Assembly (NCBI GenBank): GCA_039587215.1
Contig: JBDHIW010000001.1
Location: forward strand, 3,175 to 67,174
Direction of reading: 5' to 3'
Source: CAMYLY01 sp039587215
GTDB taxonomy: Bacteria; Gemmatimonadota; Gemmatimonadetes; Gemmatimonadales; GWC2-71-9
Length of the DNA: 64,000 bases
This document shows positions 1 to 9,083 of the stretch, in pieces. The translations under genes and the position numbers were made by a program. The notes under the pieces were generated by a model. The model made no database searches. It had not been told where the DNA came from and worked only from the letters and a program-made list of their open reading frames with translations. Every line of letters begins with the position of its first letter. Position 1 is the stretch's first letter.

Positions 1-690
1 GTCCCCGAGGTAGAAACTCCGAATCGGCATCAGCTCGTCCGTGAGTTCGTAGACCAGCGGGATGCCCGTAGGAATGTTGAGCCCGACGATGTCATCATCG
101 GCGATGCCGTCCAAGTGCTTCACGAGAGCCCGCAGGCTGTTGCCGTGCGCGGCCACCAACACCCGCTGGCCATCCGCGACGGCCGGCGCGATCGTCTCGT
201 GCCAGTAGGGAAGCATCCGAGCCACGGTGTCTTGGAGGCACTCGGCCAGCGGGAGCTCTTCCTCGCTCAGCGAGGCATAGCGGGGATCGCCGCCCGGGTA
301 GCGGTCGTCCTCCGGCGTCAGCGCCGGCGGACGGGTCGAGTAGCTCCGTCGCCAAATCTTGACCTGGTCCTCCCCGTGCTGCTCCGCCGTTTCGGCCTTG
401 TTGAGGCCCTGAAGCGCCCCATAGTGGCGCTCGTTGAGCCGCCAATCATTGTGAACGGGAATCCACATGAGGTCCATCTCTTCCAGAGCAAGCCACAGCG
501 TCTTGATCGCGCGGCGGAGCACCGACGTGTAAGCCACGTCGAACGCATAGCCCTCGTTGCGGAGCGTCCGCCCGGCTGTCCGAGCTTCATCCACCCCCCG
601 CTCGCTCAGATCGACGTCCGTCCAGCCCGTGAACCGGTTCTCCCGGTTCCAGACGCTCTCACCGTGACGCAGCAGCACCAAACGTTTCAT
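1..690 (-). CDS. gpmA: 2,3-bisphosphoglycerate-dependent phosphoglycerate mutase (3'-truncated by window edge)
   Basis: Interconverts 3- and 2-phosphoglycerate in glycolysis and gluconeogenesis in the cytoplasm. 230 codons are present and the frame is still open at base 1, so roughly the last 15-20 residues lie outside the window (family length about 228-250). The phosphohistidine signature LLRHGESVWN places the catalytic His at residue 9, and the second His is H182 in AAHGNSLRAL. The central ERHYGALQGLNK segment (residues 87-98) is diagnostic of the cofactor-dependent family. The ATG at 688-690 is preceded by AGAGG about 8 nt upstream. It is divergent from the DUF5916 gene. The identity is very secure. 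Confidence 0.97.
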   Translation of the reverse strand, partial: MKRLVLLRHGESVWNRENRFTGWTDVDLSERGVDEARTAGRTLRNEGYAFDVAYTSVLRRAIKTLWLALEEMDLMWIPVHNDWRLNERHYGALQGLNKAETAEQHGEDQVKIWRRSYSTRPPALTPEDDRYPGGDPRYASLSEEELPLAECLQDTVARMLPYWHETIAPAVADGQRVLVAAHGNSLRALVKHLDGIADDDIVGLNIPTGIPLVYELTDELMPIRSFYLGD

Positions 691-928
691 AATGCAACCT
701 CTGGGGAGTGTTCTCGACGACCCTCTCGATCGGGTTTCTAGCGGCCTAACGGCTTGGCGATTCGAAGGTTAGTGGGCCCCTCGGGCGGCAGCAACACCGG
801 CGCACCCGGACGGGCAGACAACCTTTCCGGCGATCCGGGCATCTAAGGGAACGAAACCGTCGCCACTCACGTTCGTAGGGGACTGCACGCGTCGACCTCA
901 CGGCGCCGACTGATGGAGAGCACCTACC
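691..928. other. Divergent intergenic region between gpmA and the DUF5916 gene
   Basis: This 238-base gap must hold the promoters of both divergent genes. I see no convincing -35/-10 pair and no hairpin terminator. The only clear signals are Shine-Dalgarno-like stretches next to each start: AGAGG before gpmA on the minus strand and GGAG about 11 nt before the ATG at 929. Confidence 0.4.
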
Positions 929-3610
929 ATGGACTGTCTGCGAAGCGCTACCCGGATCGCCATCGCGAGCGCAGGACTCGCGACCATCATCACCACAGCC
1001 GCGCCGGCACAGGATGGCCGGGGCGGTTCGGCATTTGCGAGCCGTGCGATCACGCGCACCCCCGCGGCCTTTGCCGCGCGGGCGGCGGAGGGTACGCCCC
1101 GACTCGACGGGAAGCTGGATGAAGCGATCTGGCAGGAGGCTATGCCGATCTCCGATTTCACCCAGCGCGATCCCGACGAGGGGGCACCCGGGACCGAGCG
1201 GACTGAGGCACGCGTGCTGTTCACGGACGACGCGCTGTACGTCGGCATCCGCGCGTGGGACTCGCAGGCAGACGAGATCGTCGGCCACCTGACCCGACGC
1301 GACGACATGTCGCCGTCGGACTGGCTCGGCGTCGCCATCGACTCGTACCACGACCGTCGGACCGCGTTCTACTTCAGCGTGAACGCGGCCGGGGTGAAGC
1401 GGGACATCTACTTCTACGACGACAACAACGAAGACGCGTCCTGGGACGCGGTCTGGGACGTGGCCACGTCGCGGGACCCCGACGGCTGGACCGCGGAGTT
1501 CAAGATCCCGTTCAGTCAGCTCCGTTTCGGAGCCGACGACACCCAGTTGTGGGGCTTCAACGTCTACCGCCGGATCAACCGTCTCAACGAGGAGCAGTAT
1601 TGGCGCGTCCCGCCGAAAGACCAGACGGGCGTGGTCTCCCGCTTCGGCAACTTGGTGGGGCTGGACGGCATCAAGCCGCCCCGGCGGGCCGAGATCATGC
1701 CGTACGTGTCGGGCTCGAGCGCGTGGACGCCCGGTGAAGCGGGCAACCCGTTCGCCACCGGAACCGACCGGACCGCGGCGTTGGGCGCCGACCTCAAGCT
1801 GGGCGTGACCTCCAATCTCACGTTGTCGGCGACCGTGAACCCGGACTTCGGTCAGGTCGAAGCCGACCCGGCCGTAGTGAACCTCTCGGCGTTCGAGAGC
1901 TTCTTCCCGGAGAAGCGCCCCTTCTTCAACGAGGGCCTCGACATCTTCCGGTTCCCGATCGGCTTGGGTGACGGCGACGGCTCTGCCGAGTCGCTCTTCT
2001 ATACGCGACGGATCGGGCGGGCCCCGCAGGCGTGGGCCGACGCCCGCGGCGGGTACGCGGAGTCGATCGACCACACGACGATCCTCGGCGCCGCCAAGCT
2101 GTCCGGCAAGACCGCCAGCGGCTGGACGATCGGCCTGCTCGGGTCGCTCACGGCACAGGAAGAGGCGCGGGTCGTCGATATCGACGGCGGGGAGCACCTC
2201 GATATCGTTGAGCCGCGGACCTCGTACGTCGTGGGGCGCCTGGCGCGCGACTTCAGGCGCGGACGGACGCAGGTCGGGGTGTTCGGAACGGCCATGAACC
2301 GCAACCTGCCGGACGATCTGCAGTGGCTGCGGGGCTCCGCCTACACCGGCGGCCTCAATTTCACGCATCGCTTCCTCGACGATGGCTGGGTGGCGGAGGG
2401 CTGGGTCGTCGGGAGCCACGTACGCGGTTCCGAGGAAGCGATCGACATCACACAGCGTTCGTCGGCCCGGTACTACCAGCGTCCCGACGCGACGCACCTG
2501 ACATACGACCCGACCCGCACGTCGCTGAACGGGTTCGCGGGCCAGTTCAACATCACCAAGGTGAGCGGCAACTGGCGCTTCGCCACCGGCGTGGACACGC
2601 GCTCGCCGGGCTTCGAAGTGAACGACATCGGCTTCCAGCGGGACGCCGACCGGACCTTCAGCTACATCTGGATCAACCGGCGCTGGCTGCAGCCCGGCGC
2701 GGTCTTCCGGAACTTCAACATCAATTTCAACGCCTGGGGCGGCTGGAACTACGGCGGGGACGTCGTGGGCCGTGGCGGGAACGTCAACTTCAACTGGCAG
2801 TTCCTGAACTACTGGCGCGGGTTCATGGGCGTGAACCGCGAGACCTCCGCGCTTTCAGACGGGTCGCTGCGCGGCGGGCCCGCCTTCATCCGGCCCGGAG
2901 CCTGGAACGCCTGGCTCGGTCTGATGACGGACCCCCGCAAGACGATCCGGTTCGGGGTGAACGTCCAGGGCAGCGTCGGGGACGAAGGGGCCAGCCGGCG
3001 GATTGGCGTGAGCCCCAACGTGTCGTGGCGGCCCGCGACCAACCTGGACTTCATGTTGGCGCCGTCCTTCATGCAGATGTCGACGGCATGGCAGTACCTC
3101 TTCCGCACCGACGCGCTGGGTGACACCCGCTACGTGTTCGGCGAGCTGGACCAGACCATTGCCCGGATGACGCTGCGCGGCAATGTGACGTTCTCGCCCA
3201 CGCTGTCGCTGCAGGTGTACGCGGAGCCCTTCGTTGCCGTGGGTGACTACACTGGATTCAAAGAGGTGGCGAATCCCAGAGCGCAGGCGTTTGACGACCG
3301 GTTCTCCGCCTACGACGACCAGCAGCTGCTGGACAACGGGAACGGCGGGGTCGACGTCGACCTCGACGCCGACGGCTCCGCGGACTTCGGTATCGGCAAT
3401 CCCGACTTCACCGCGCTGTCGTTCCGGTCCAACGTCGTGCTGCGCTGGGAGTTCAATCTGGGCTCCTCCCTGTTCGTGGTGTGGCAGCACGGCCGCCAGG
3501 ACTTCACGAATGACTCCCGGTTCCAGGTCGGGTCGAGCATCGCCGACATCTTCCGGGCGCCCGCGAGCAACACGCTGCTGGTGAAGGTGAACTACTGGCT
3601 CGGGCTCTAG
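929..3610 (+). CDS. Secreted CBM9-like / DUF5916 outer-membrane protein
   Basis: The 893-residue protein starts with a signal peptide (about residues 1-27, ending in TTAAPAQ). A CBM9-like beta-sandwich follows (about 45-215), with PRLDGKLDEAIWQEA, the usual opening of this domain. The rest is a long stretch rich in Trp, Phe and Asn with alternating hydrophobics, the DUF5916 type predicted to form an outer-membrane beta-barrel. It contains FFPEKRPFFNEGLDIF (about residues 322-337) and ends in an aromatic strand (NYWLGL), as barrel proteins do. The substrate is not known for this family; polysaccharide binding is only inferred from the CBM9-like domain. It is a single gene with a terminator hairpin just downstream. 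Confidence 0.88.
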   Translation: MDCLRSATRIAIASAGLATIITTAAPAQDGRGGSAFASRAITRTPAAFAARAAEGTPRLDGKLDEAIWQEAMPISDFTQRDPDEGAPGTERTEARVLFTDDALYVGIRAWDSQADEIVGHLTRRDDMSPSDWLGVAIDSYHDRRTAFYFSVNAAGVKRDIYFYDDNNEDASWDAVWDVATSRDPDGWTAEFKIPFSQLRFGADDTQLWGFNVYRRINRLNEEQYWRVPPKDQTGVVSRFGNLVGLDGIKPPRRAEIMPYVSGSSAWTPGEAGNPFATGTDRTAALGADLKLGVTSNLTLSATVNPDFGQVEADPAVVNLSAFESFFPEKRPFFNEGLDIFRFPIGLGDGDGSAESLFYTRRIGRAPQAWADARGGYAESIDHTTILGAAKLSGKTASGWTIGLLGSLTAQEEARVVDIDGGEHLDIVEPRTSYVVGRLARDFRRGRTQVGVFGTAMNRNLPDDLQWLRGSAYTGGLNFTHRFLDDGWVAEGWVVGSHVRGSEEAIDITQRSSARYYQRPDATHLTYDPTRTSLNGFAGQFNITKVSGNWRFATGVDTRSPGFEVNDIGFQRDADRTFSYIWINRRWLQPGAVFRNFNINFNAWGGWNYGGDVVGRGGNVNFNWQFLNYWRGFMGVNRETSALSDGSLRGGPAFIRPGAWNAWLGLMTDPRKTIRFGVNVQGSVGDEGASRRIGVSPNVSWRPATNLDFMLAPSFMQMSTAWQYLFRTDALGDTRYVFGELDQTIARMTLRGNVTFSPTLSLQVYAEPFVAVGDYTGFKEVANPRAQAFDDRFSAYDDQQLLDNGNGGVDVDLDADGSADFGIGNPDFTALSFRSNVVLRWEFNLGSSLFVVWQHGRQDFTNDSRFQVGSSIADIFRAPASNTLLVKVNYWLGL

Positions 3611-3633
3611 CGCCCGCCTAGGCAGAGGATCGA

Positions 3634-3667
3634 CGACGCCGGGGGACCGCAGGGTCTCCCGGCGTCG
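3634..3667. terminator. Bidirectional hairpin terminator
   Basis: A 10-bp perfect stem (CGACGCCGGG at 3634-3643 with CCCGGCGTCG at 3658-3667) is extended by an inner GACC/GGTC pairing around a 4-nt loop. It lies between the convergent DUF5916 and VOC genes and could end both transcripts. There is no U-tract, which is common in high-GC genomes. Confidence 0.7.
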
Positions 3668-3684
3668 CTGCGTCTACGGTCGGC

Positions 3685-4146
3685 TCAACCCTCGTCGGCC
3701 ATCTCGGCGAATCCGACGATCGACCCGCAAGGAGCCCGCACGAAGGTCTCTCGCGCCCCGTAGAACGTCGTTCGCTCGTCGACGATCGCGTCCACGCCAT
3801 CGAGGCGCGCCCTGATTTCGTCGAAGCCGGTGACCGAGAAGTACAGCGGGACGCCCGGCGGCGCATCGGGATTGACCAAACCGGGGATGTCCGCCTCGGC
3901 GCTCGCGTAGGTCTGGTACATGACCAGCGCATTGTCGCGCTGCAGCATGACAAATCCGAGCCGGTCGCCCATGGGCACCTCTCCCGTGCGCGTGAACTCC
4001 AGGCGCTCCTCCCAGAACGCCAGGCACGGCTCGATCGCGTCGACCAGAATGACCGGAGACAGGCTCTTGAACTCCATGGCGGGATCTCCACTCGAAGGGG
4101 CCGCGACGAAGGCGGCGACAAGCACTGCGGCAAGGGACCGGAACAT
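3685..4146 (-). CDS. VOC-superfamily (glyoxalase/bleomycin-resistance fold) protein
   Basis: 153 residues. The body from MEFKSLSPVILVDAI (start at about residue 24) has the beta-alpha-beta-beta-beta pattern of VOC proteins: FWEERLEF, GFVMLQRDNALVMYQ, PLYFSVTGFDEIRARL and GSIVGFAEM. The first 23 residues (MFRSLAAVLVAAFVAAPSSG) look like a signal peptide, which is odd for a normally cytoplasmic fold; translation from the internal ATG at 4078 would give a plain cytoplasmic VOC protein. The substrate cannot be told, and the metal ligands are not obvious. It is convergent with the DUF5916 gene and divergent from the M49-like peptidase. Confidence 0.72.
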   Translation of the reverse strand: MFRSLAAVLVAAFVAAPSSGDPAMEFKSLSPVILVDAIEPCLAFWEERLEFTRTGEVPMGDRLGFVMLQRDNALVMYQTYASAEADIPGLVNPDAPPGVPLYFSVTGFDEIRARLDGVDAIVDERTTFYGARETFVRAPCGSIVGFAEMADEG

Positions 4147-4251
4147 GGCGCTCCGTCGTGTGGGAAGGCTCGGGGACTCGCTCCACCGTCAATATTCAGC
4201 CGCCGCGGCCCGCACGCTATCTTGCCCTGCACCCCCATGAAGGATTGAACG

Positions 4252-5886
4252 ATGATGAGGACGCGGAAGAGTCTTGCCCTGTACGCCGGGCTCGCGGCGA
4301 CGATTGCCTGCGAACCCGCCCCCGACGTCTCCCCCATGCAGGCCAAAGTGGATCAGTACGCGACGGTTCCGCTCACGGCCGACCTGAGCGTGCTCTCGGA
4401 CAACGAGCGGCAAATGATCCCGCTGCTGGTCGAGGTGGGCCAGATCATGGACGACCTGTTCTGGCATCAGGCGTACGGGAACCGCGATTCGCTCCTCGAG
4501 GCCCTCACCGACCCGGCGGCGCGGCGCTATGCGGAGATCAACTACGGGGTGTGGGACCGGCTGGCGGGCAACGAGCCCTTCCTGCCCGAGGTGGGCCCCA
4601 AACCCGCAGGCGCCAATCTCTACCCGACGGACGCGACGAAGGAGGAGGTGGAAGCCGCTGCCGCCCAGGATCCGGCTCTGCTCGACCTCTACACGATCGT
4701 GCGGCGCGATGCCGAGGGCCGTCTCGTCGCCCTGCCGTATCACGAGGTATTCGCTGACCAGCTGACGCGCGCCGCCGCGCTGCTGGGGGAGGCGGCGGCA
4801 CTGGCCGAGGATCCCGGGCTGCGCACGTATCTCGAGCTTCGGGCCGAGGCCCTGATCACCGGCGAGTACCGCGCGAGCGACATGGCCTGGATGGACATGA
4901 AGAACAATCGCATCGAGGTCGTGGTCGGCCCGATCGAGAGCTACGAGGACCAGTTGTTCGGCGCCAAGGCCTCGTTCGAGACGTTCGTGCTGCTCAAGGA
5001 CATGGAGTGGAGCGACCGGCTGTCGCGCTTCGCCCAGTACCTGCCGGACCTCCAGCGCGGACTGCCCGTCCCCGACGCGTACAAGGCCGAGATGCCCGGG
5101 AGTGATTCCGACCTCAACGCGTACGACGCGGTCTACTACGCGGGCGACGCGAACGCGGGCTCCAAGACCATCGCGATCAACCTGCCCAACGACGAGGCGG
5201 TGCAGCTGGCCAAAGGCACACGCCGGCTGCAGCTCAAGAATTCGATGCGCGCCAAGTTCGACGAGATTCTGGTCCCCCTGAGCGACGTGCTCATCGCCGA
5301 GGATCAGCGAGAGTACGTCACGTTCGATGCGTTTTTCGCCAATACGATGTTTCACGAAGTGGCGCACGGTCTCGGCGTGAAGAACACGATCGACGGTCGC
5401 GGCACGGTGCGCGAAGCGCTGCAGGAGACGGCCTCCTCGCTCGAGGAGGGGAAGGCGGACATCCTCGGCCTCTACATGATCACGTGGCTGCGGGAGCAGG
5501 GAGCCATCGAACAAGGGAGGCTCGAGGACAACTACGTCACGTTCCTCGCCAGCATCTTCCGCTCGGTGCGCTTCGGGGCATCCAGCGCCCATGGCCGGGC
5601 GAACATGATCCGGTTCAACTTCTTCAAGGAGCGCGGCGCGTTCTCGCGCGACGACGCAACCGGGACCTACCGGGTCGACTTCGACGGAATGGCCGACGCC
5701 ATGCGGGCACTCTCGGAGCTGATCGTCACCCTCCAGGGCGACGGCAACTACGACGGCGTGCGGGAGCTGATCGACACGATGGGAGCGATCGGCCCCGATC
5801 TGCAGAGCGACCTGGACCGGCTCGCCGACGCGGGTATTCCCGTCGACATCGTCTTCGAGCAGGGGCTGGATGTGATGGACCGCTGA
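4252..5886 (+). CDS. M49 (dipeptidyl-peptidase III-like) zinc peptidase, probable lipoprotein
   Basis: 544 residues. Zinc-site motifs are HEVAH (residues 368-372; two His ligands and the catalytic Glu) and EEGKAD (398-403), the paired motifs of family M49. M49 normally has a six-residue HExxGH; this is the five-residue variant known from a few bacterial members. The N-terminus (about 20 residues ending ATIAC) is a signal sequence with an imperfect lipobox, suggesting a lipid-anchored envelope peptidase that removes dipeptides from oligopeptides. The start is supported by AAGGA about 9 nt upstream (4241-4245). A strong hairpin follows the stop. The family call is firm; activity and exact location are inferred. 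Confidence 0.85.
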   Translation: MMRTRKSLALYAGLAATIACEPAPDVSPMQAKVDQYATVPLTADLSVLSDNERQMIPLLVEVGQIMDDLFWHQAYGNRDSLLEALTDPAARRYAEINYGVWDRLAGNEPFLPEVGPKPAGANLYPTDATKEEVEAAAAQDPALLDLYTIVRRDAEGRLVALPYHEVFADQLTRAAALLGEAAALAEDPGLRTYLELRAEALITGEYRASDMAWMDMKNNRIEVVVGPIESYEDQLFGAKASFETFVLLKDMEWSDRLSRFAQYLPDLQRGLPVPDAYKAEMPGSDSDLNAYDAVYYAGDANAGSKTIAINLPNDEAVQLAKGTRRLQLKNSMRAKFDEILVPLSDVLIAEDQREYVTFDAFFANTMFHEVAHGLGVKNTIDGRGTVREALQETASSLEEGKADILGLYMITWLREQGAIEQGRLEDNYVTFLASIFRSVRFGASSAHGRANMIRFNFFKERGAFSRDDATGTYRVDFDGMADAMRALSELIVTLQGDGNYDGVRELIDTMGAIGPDLQSDLDRLADAGIPVDIVFEQGLDVMDR

Positions 5887-5910
5887 CCGACTTCGGGGGG
5901 TCCGAACGCA

Positions 5911-5949
5911 CGACGGCGGTGGCGGCCCACGTGGCCGCCACCGCCGTCG
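5911..5949. terminator. Strong bidirectional hairpin terminator
   Basis: Perfect 16-bp stem: CGACGGCGGTGGCGGC (5911-5926) pairs with 5934-5949, with a 7-nt loop that can itself close by CAC/GTG pairing. It lies midway between the convergent M49-like gene and the coiled-coil gene. Confidence 0.85.
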
Positions 5950-5968
5950 CCTTTCAGCCGGGCGCCGC

Positions 5969-6718
5969 TCAGCGGTTCTTGATCTCGACCCTCACCGACG
6001 ACACCTCGTCGGCCGCGGCTTCGATCTCGATCTGCGCCTCTTCCATGGCGGCGCGCGCCTCTTCGAGCGCCTTCTGCACTTCCGCGTTGATCTTGTCCAC
6101 GTCCACGTTCACCTCGATGCGCTGCCCGCGAACGCTGCGAAGCTCCCGTCGGAGGTTGGTGCGCAGCTCTTCGCGCATCGCCCGGAGCTCCGTCTTCAGA
6201 TCCGAGCAGGCATCGGCGCCCGCATCACCCATGTGCCCGCAGGGCGCATGGGCCGCATCCAGGTACAGCGCCGCCTGGTGGCCGATGTTCTCGAACACGA
6301 CCGACCCGAACCGCACGAGCCCGGCTTCCGCCGCCTCGGCGGCCGTCACACAGTGCACCGCATTCCGGTACCCCATGGGTCCGGAGCGCTCGAACGCCTC
6401 CGGATCGAACCGGAACGAGCAGCCGGCATGCTCCCCGAGCCCGTCGGCTCCGGGTTTGACCAGGACCAGCAGGCTGTCCACGGCCCCCGGTTCCGCGCGC
6501 TGGACCACGACGGTCTGGAGCTTCCCGACGTTGTGGCCGTCCACGTACATGGGCAGGAAGCCCACGTTCAGGGCAACCGGGTCTGAGCTGTGCTCGAGCT
6601 CGTACGACCAGTTCTCGATGGTGTGCTTGATGTCCCGGACCTCGCCGGCCCCCCTCGTGATCGCGAGGCCCCCGAGAACGACCAGCGGGGCGACAATGGC
6701 GATGAATGCTCTCTTCAT
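5969..6718 (-). CDS. Secreted hypothetical protein with C-terminal coiled coil
   Basis: 249 residues of unrecognised family. Residues 1-24 form a signal peptide or single membrane anchor (MKRAFIAIVAPLVVLGGLAI). The middle (about 28-150) is a globular domain with cysteines at CSF, HCV, PCG and ACS, so disulfides are possible in the periplasm. From about residue 160 the sequence is charged and heptad-like (MREELRTNLRRELRSV, then EVQKALEEARAAMEEAQ), a likely coiled coil, ending in VRVEIKNR. No catalytic motif is seen. It is a monocistronic gene, convergent with the M49-like peptidase across a terminator and divergent from the aminotransferase. Confidence 0.75.
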   Translation of the reverse strand: MKRAFIAIVAPLVVLGGLAITRGAGEVRDIKHTIENWSYELEHSSDPVALNVGFLPMYVDGHNVGKLQTVVVQRAEPGAVDSLLVLVKPGADGLGEHAGCSFRFDPEAFERSGPMGYRNAVHCVTAAEAAEAGLVRFGSVVFENIGHQAALYLDAAHAPCGHMGDAGADACSDLKTELRAMREELRTNLRRELRSVRGQRIEVNVDVDKINAEVQKALEEARAAMEEAQIEIEAAADEVSSVRVEIKNR

Positions 6719-6900
6719 GATGAACCTTCCGGAGTCGGTACGTCGTGTCTCGCCTCACTACGGACCCGGCCGCCCGAGGGTTTCGACCTGCCAACCCCTC
6801 GCACTCGCTCGCCGGGGACCATCCTGGGCCTCCACCATTCCCTAGCCGAACCGCTTGGCGGACGGCATCTTATGGCCTGTCCTCACCCCAGGAGTCGGCC

Positions 6901-8016
6901 GTGAAGCGACGGGCGTTCTTCCAAACCGGGCTCGCCGCCGGTCTCGTCGGAGCAGGCATGGGTGATCCCGCCGCGCTCCTCGCCCGCCCACGGCGGCAGG
7001 ACGGCGGCATCCGGCTGCATTCCAACGAAAACCCCCTGGGCGTCGGGCCGAAAGCCCGACAGGCGGTCACGGACGAGCTGCAAACAGGCCACCAGTACCC
7101 GCGGGCGCTTCGGGAAGCCCTGACCGGACGACTTGCCGAGCACCACGGCGTCCCGGTGGAAGCGATCGTTCTCGGCGCCGGCTCGACGGAGATTCTTCGG
7201 GTCGCCGTGCAGGCGCTGGGCATGCAGGCCGACCGGATCGTCATCGCCGAGCCGACCTTCGAGGATTCCTGGCGCTACGCGCGGATCGCCCCGACGCCGG
7301 TCCAGGCGCTCCCCCTGCGCGCCGACATGTCGCACGACGTGCCGCGGATGCGCGCGGCCGCGGACCGCGCCGACGGGCCCGTCGTGGTCTTTCTGTGCAA
7401 TCCCAACAACCCCACGGGCACGATCACGCCGAGCGCCGAGATCGACGAGTGGATCGCCGCGGCACCGGACGATCACTTTTTCCTGGTCGACGAGGCCTAC
7501 TTCGACTTCGTCGAGTCGCCGGCCTACCACACGGCGATCCGTTGGACGGGTGATCGCCGCAACGTGCTGGTGGTGCGGACGTTCTCCAAGGTGTACGGCA
7601 TGGCGGGACTGCGGCTCGGGTACGGCATCGCCCACCCCGAACTCGCCGCACGGTTCGAGGGATGGCTCACGCGCAACAACGGCAATCAGCTCGCGCTGGC
7701 GGCCGCGCTCGCAAGCCTCGAAGACCGGGCGTTCGTGGAGCGCAGCCTCGGCGTCAATCGGCAGGCCCGGCAGATCGCCCACGAGTGCCTGGACGAGCTC
7801 GGGTTGGCGTACCTCCCGTCGCACACCAACTTCCTGATGCACCGCATTCGGGGAGACCACGACGCATACCGCGAGCGGATGCGGACGCACGGTCTCCTCG
7901 TGGGCCGGCAGTTCCCGCCGATGACGACGTACAACCGATTATCCATGGGTCTCGCTTCGGAGATGACGCAATGGGCAGAGACGCTTCGTATGTTTCGACG
8001 CGAGGGGTGGGTATGA
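6901..8016 (+). CDS. Tat-signal PLP-dependent aminotransferase, histidinol-phosphate aminotransferase type
   Basis: 371 residues, fold-type I PLP enzyme of the HisC group. The body runs from LHSNENPLG, through NPNNPTGT and VDEAYFDF, to FSKVYGMAGLRLGYG, in which K230 forms the internal aldimine. The chosen GTG at 6901 has AGGAG about 6 nt upstream; the upstream extension lacks family similarity. The N-terminus, KRRAFFQTGLAAG, matches a twin-arginine export signal (RR at 3-4), so the enzyme is probably folded in the cytoplasm and exported. That argues against a role in histidine synthesis. Its stop overlaps the start of the CotH-like gene (ATGA). The true substrate is unknown. Confidence 0.85.
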   Translation: MKRRAFFQTGLAAGLVGAGMGDPAALLARPRRQDGGIRLHSNENPLGVGPKARQAVTDELQTGHQYPRALREALTGRLAEHHGVPVEAIVLGAGSTEILRVAVQALGMQADRIVIAEPTFEDSWRYARIAPTPVQALPLRADMSHDVPRMRAAADRADGPVVVFLCNPNNPTGTITPSAEIDEWIAAAPDDHFFLVDEAYFDFVESPAYHTAIRWTGDRRNVLVVRTFSKVYGMAGLRLGYGIAHPELAARFEGWLTRNNGNQLALAAALASLEDRAFVERSLGVNRQARQIAHECLDELGLAYLPSHTNFLMHRIRGDHDAYRERMRTHGLLVGRQFPPMTTYNRLSMGLASEMTQWAETLRMFRREGWV

Positions 8017-9083
8017 GACACGCAGTCGCGCTCGTGTTGACGCTCGCGTTGGGCGTCCCGGCCGCCGCCACCGGACAGGAGTGGGATCAGGGCGAGACGC
8101 GTCCACCGCGTCCGCTGTTCTCCTCGGACGACCTCCTCACGATCACGTTCCGGGGCGCGTTCCGCGAACTGGACCGGGACAAGAACCGCGAGAACGAGGA
8201 ACGCCCCGCCGAGATGATCGTACACGGCGACGGCGATGCCGCGGACACGTTCGCGGTCGACATCCGTGCCCGTGGAAAGTTCAGGCGCAGCCACTGTCGC
8301 TTCCCTCCGATCCGGCTCGACTTCAAGACCGGTGACATGGAGGGCACCCTCTTCGAGGGCATGAACCGGGTCAAGCTCGTGACGCACTGCGATCCGCGGC
8401 GGGACGTGTACGAGGAGTATGTCCTGCAGGAGTACCTGATCTATCGGGCGTTCAACCTCGTGTCCGACCTCAGCTTCCGTGCCCGGCTCGCGCGCGTCAC
8501 CTACGTCGACACGGGTGAGGACGACCGCGAGGTCACCAAGTACGCCTTCATGATCGAGCCGAAGGAGGAGCTCGCGGAACGCAACGGCTGGGACGTGGTA
8601 GAGGCGCCGGTGATCCCGCCGGGCGCCGTCGAGCCCGAGATGACGGCTCTCGTCGAGATGTTCATGTACTTCATCGCGAACACCGACTGGGATCCGTTCA
8701 TGTCGGCGCCCGACGAAGATTTCTGCTGTCACAACATCCAGCCGATCGGCCGCGGCTACGGGCCGGTATTCCCGGTCCCCTACGACTTCGACTTCTCGGG
8801 CGTCATCAACACGCGCTACGCGGTCCCCGATCAGTCGCTGGATATCCGCTCGGTGCGGGACCGCCTGTACCGCGGCCTCTGCCGGCCCATCGAGGCGCTC
8901 CAGCCGGTGTTCGACCGGTTCAACGAACTCCGTCCGGAGATCGAGGCGCTCTATCGATCGCAGGAAGGCCTCGAGGAACGGACCGTCGAGCGGACGCTCG
9001 ACTTCTACGAGCGCTTCTACGAGACGATCAACGACCCGCGTCGCGCCGATCGGGCGTTCGTGCGGCAGTGCCGGGGAGTCTGA
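8013..9083 (+). CDS. Secreted CotH-like protein of the DUF4956/polyphosphate cluster
   Basis: 356 residues. The signal peptide ends near AAATGQ (about residue 22). The remainder resembles CotH-type kinase-like proteins: RARGKFRRSHCRFPPIRLDF, the NTDWDPF motif at about residue 223 and VPYDFDFSGVIN at about 257, with Asp residues where CotH proteins bind metal and nucleotide. The similarity is weak, so kinase activity is inferred, not shown. Genes of this kind are often found beside DUF4956 membrane proteins and VTC/CYTH polyphosphate polymerases, as here. The ATG overlaps the upstream stop (ATGA), and the 3' end overlaps the DUF4956 gene, indicating translational coupling. Confidence 0.72.
   Translation: MRHAVALVLTLALGVPAAATGQEWDQGETRPPRPLFSSDDLLTITFRGAFRELDRDKNRENEERPAEMIVHGDGDAADTFAVDIRARGKFRRSHCRFPPIRLDFKTGDMEGTLFEGMNRVKLVTHCDPRRDVYEEYVLQEYLIYRAFNLVSDLSFRARLARVTYVDTGEDDREVTKYAFMIEPKEELAERNGWDVVEAPVIPPGAVEPEMTALVEMFMYFIANTDWDPFMSAPDEDFCCHNIQPIGRGYGPVFPVPYDFDFSGVINTRYAVPDQSLDIRSVRDRLYRGLCRPIEALQPVFDRFNELRPEIEALYRSQEGLEERTVERTLDFYERFYETINDPRRADRAFVRQCRGV

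Noticed and set aside
746..2497. 583-codon minus-strand open frame inside the DUF5916 gene
   Set aside because: It is antisense to a well-supported gene with signal peptide and known domains; its translation is Arg/Val/Gly/Asp-rich without motifs, as expected from the high third-position GC of the real gene.
4189..5592. 467-codon minus-strand frame over the M49 peptidase
   Set aside because: Antisense shadow with no ribosome site, no domain and skewed composition.
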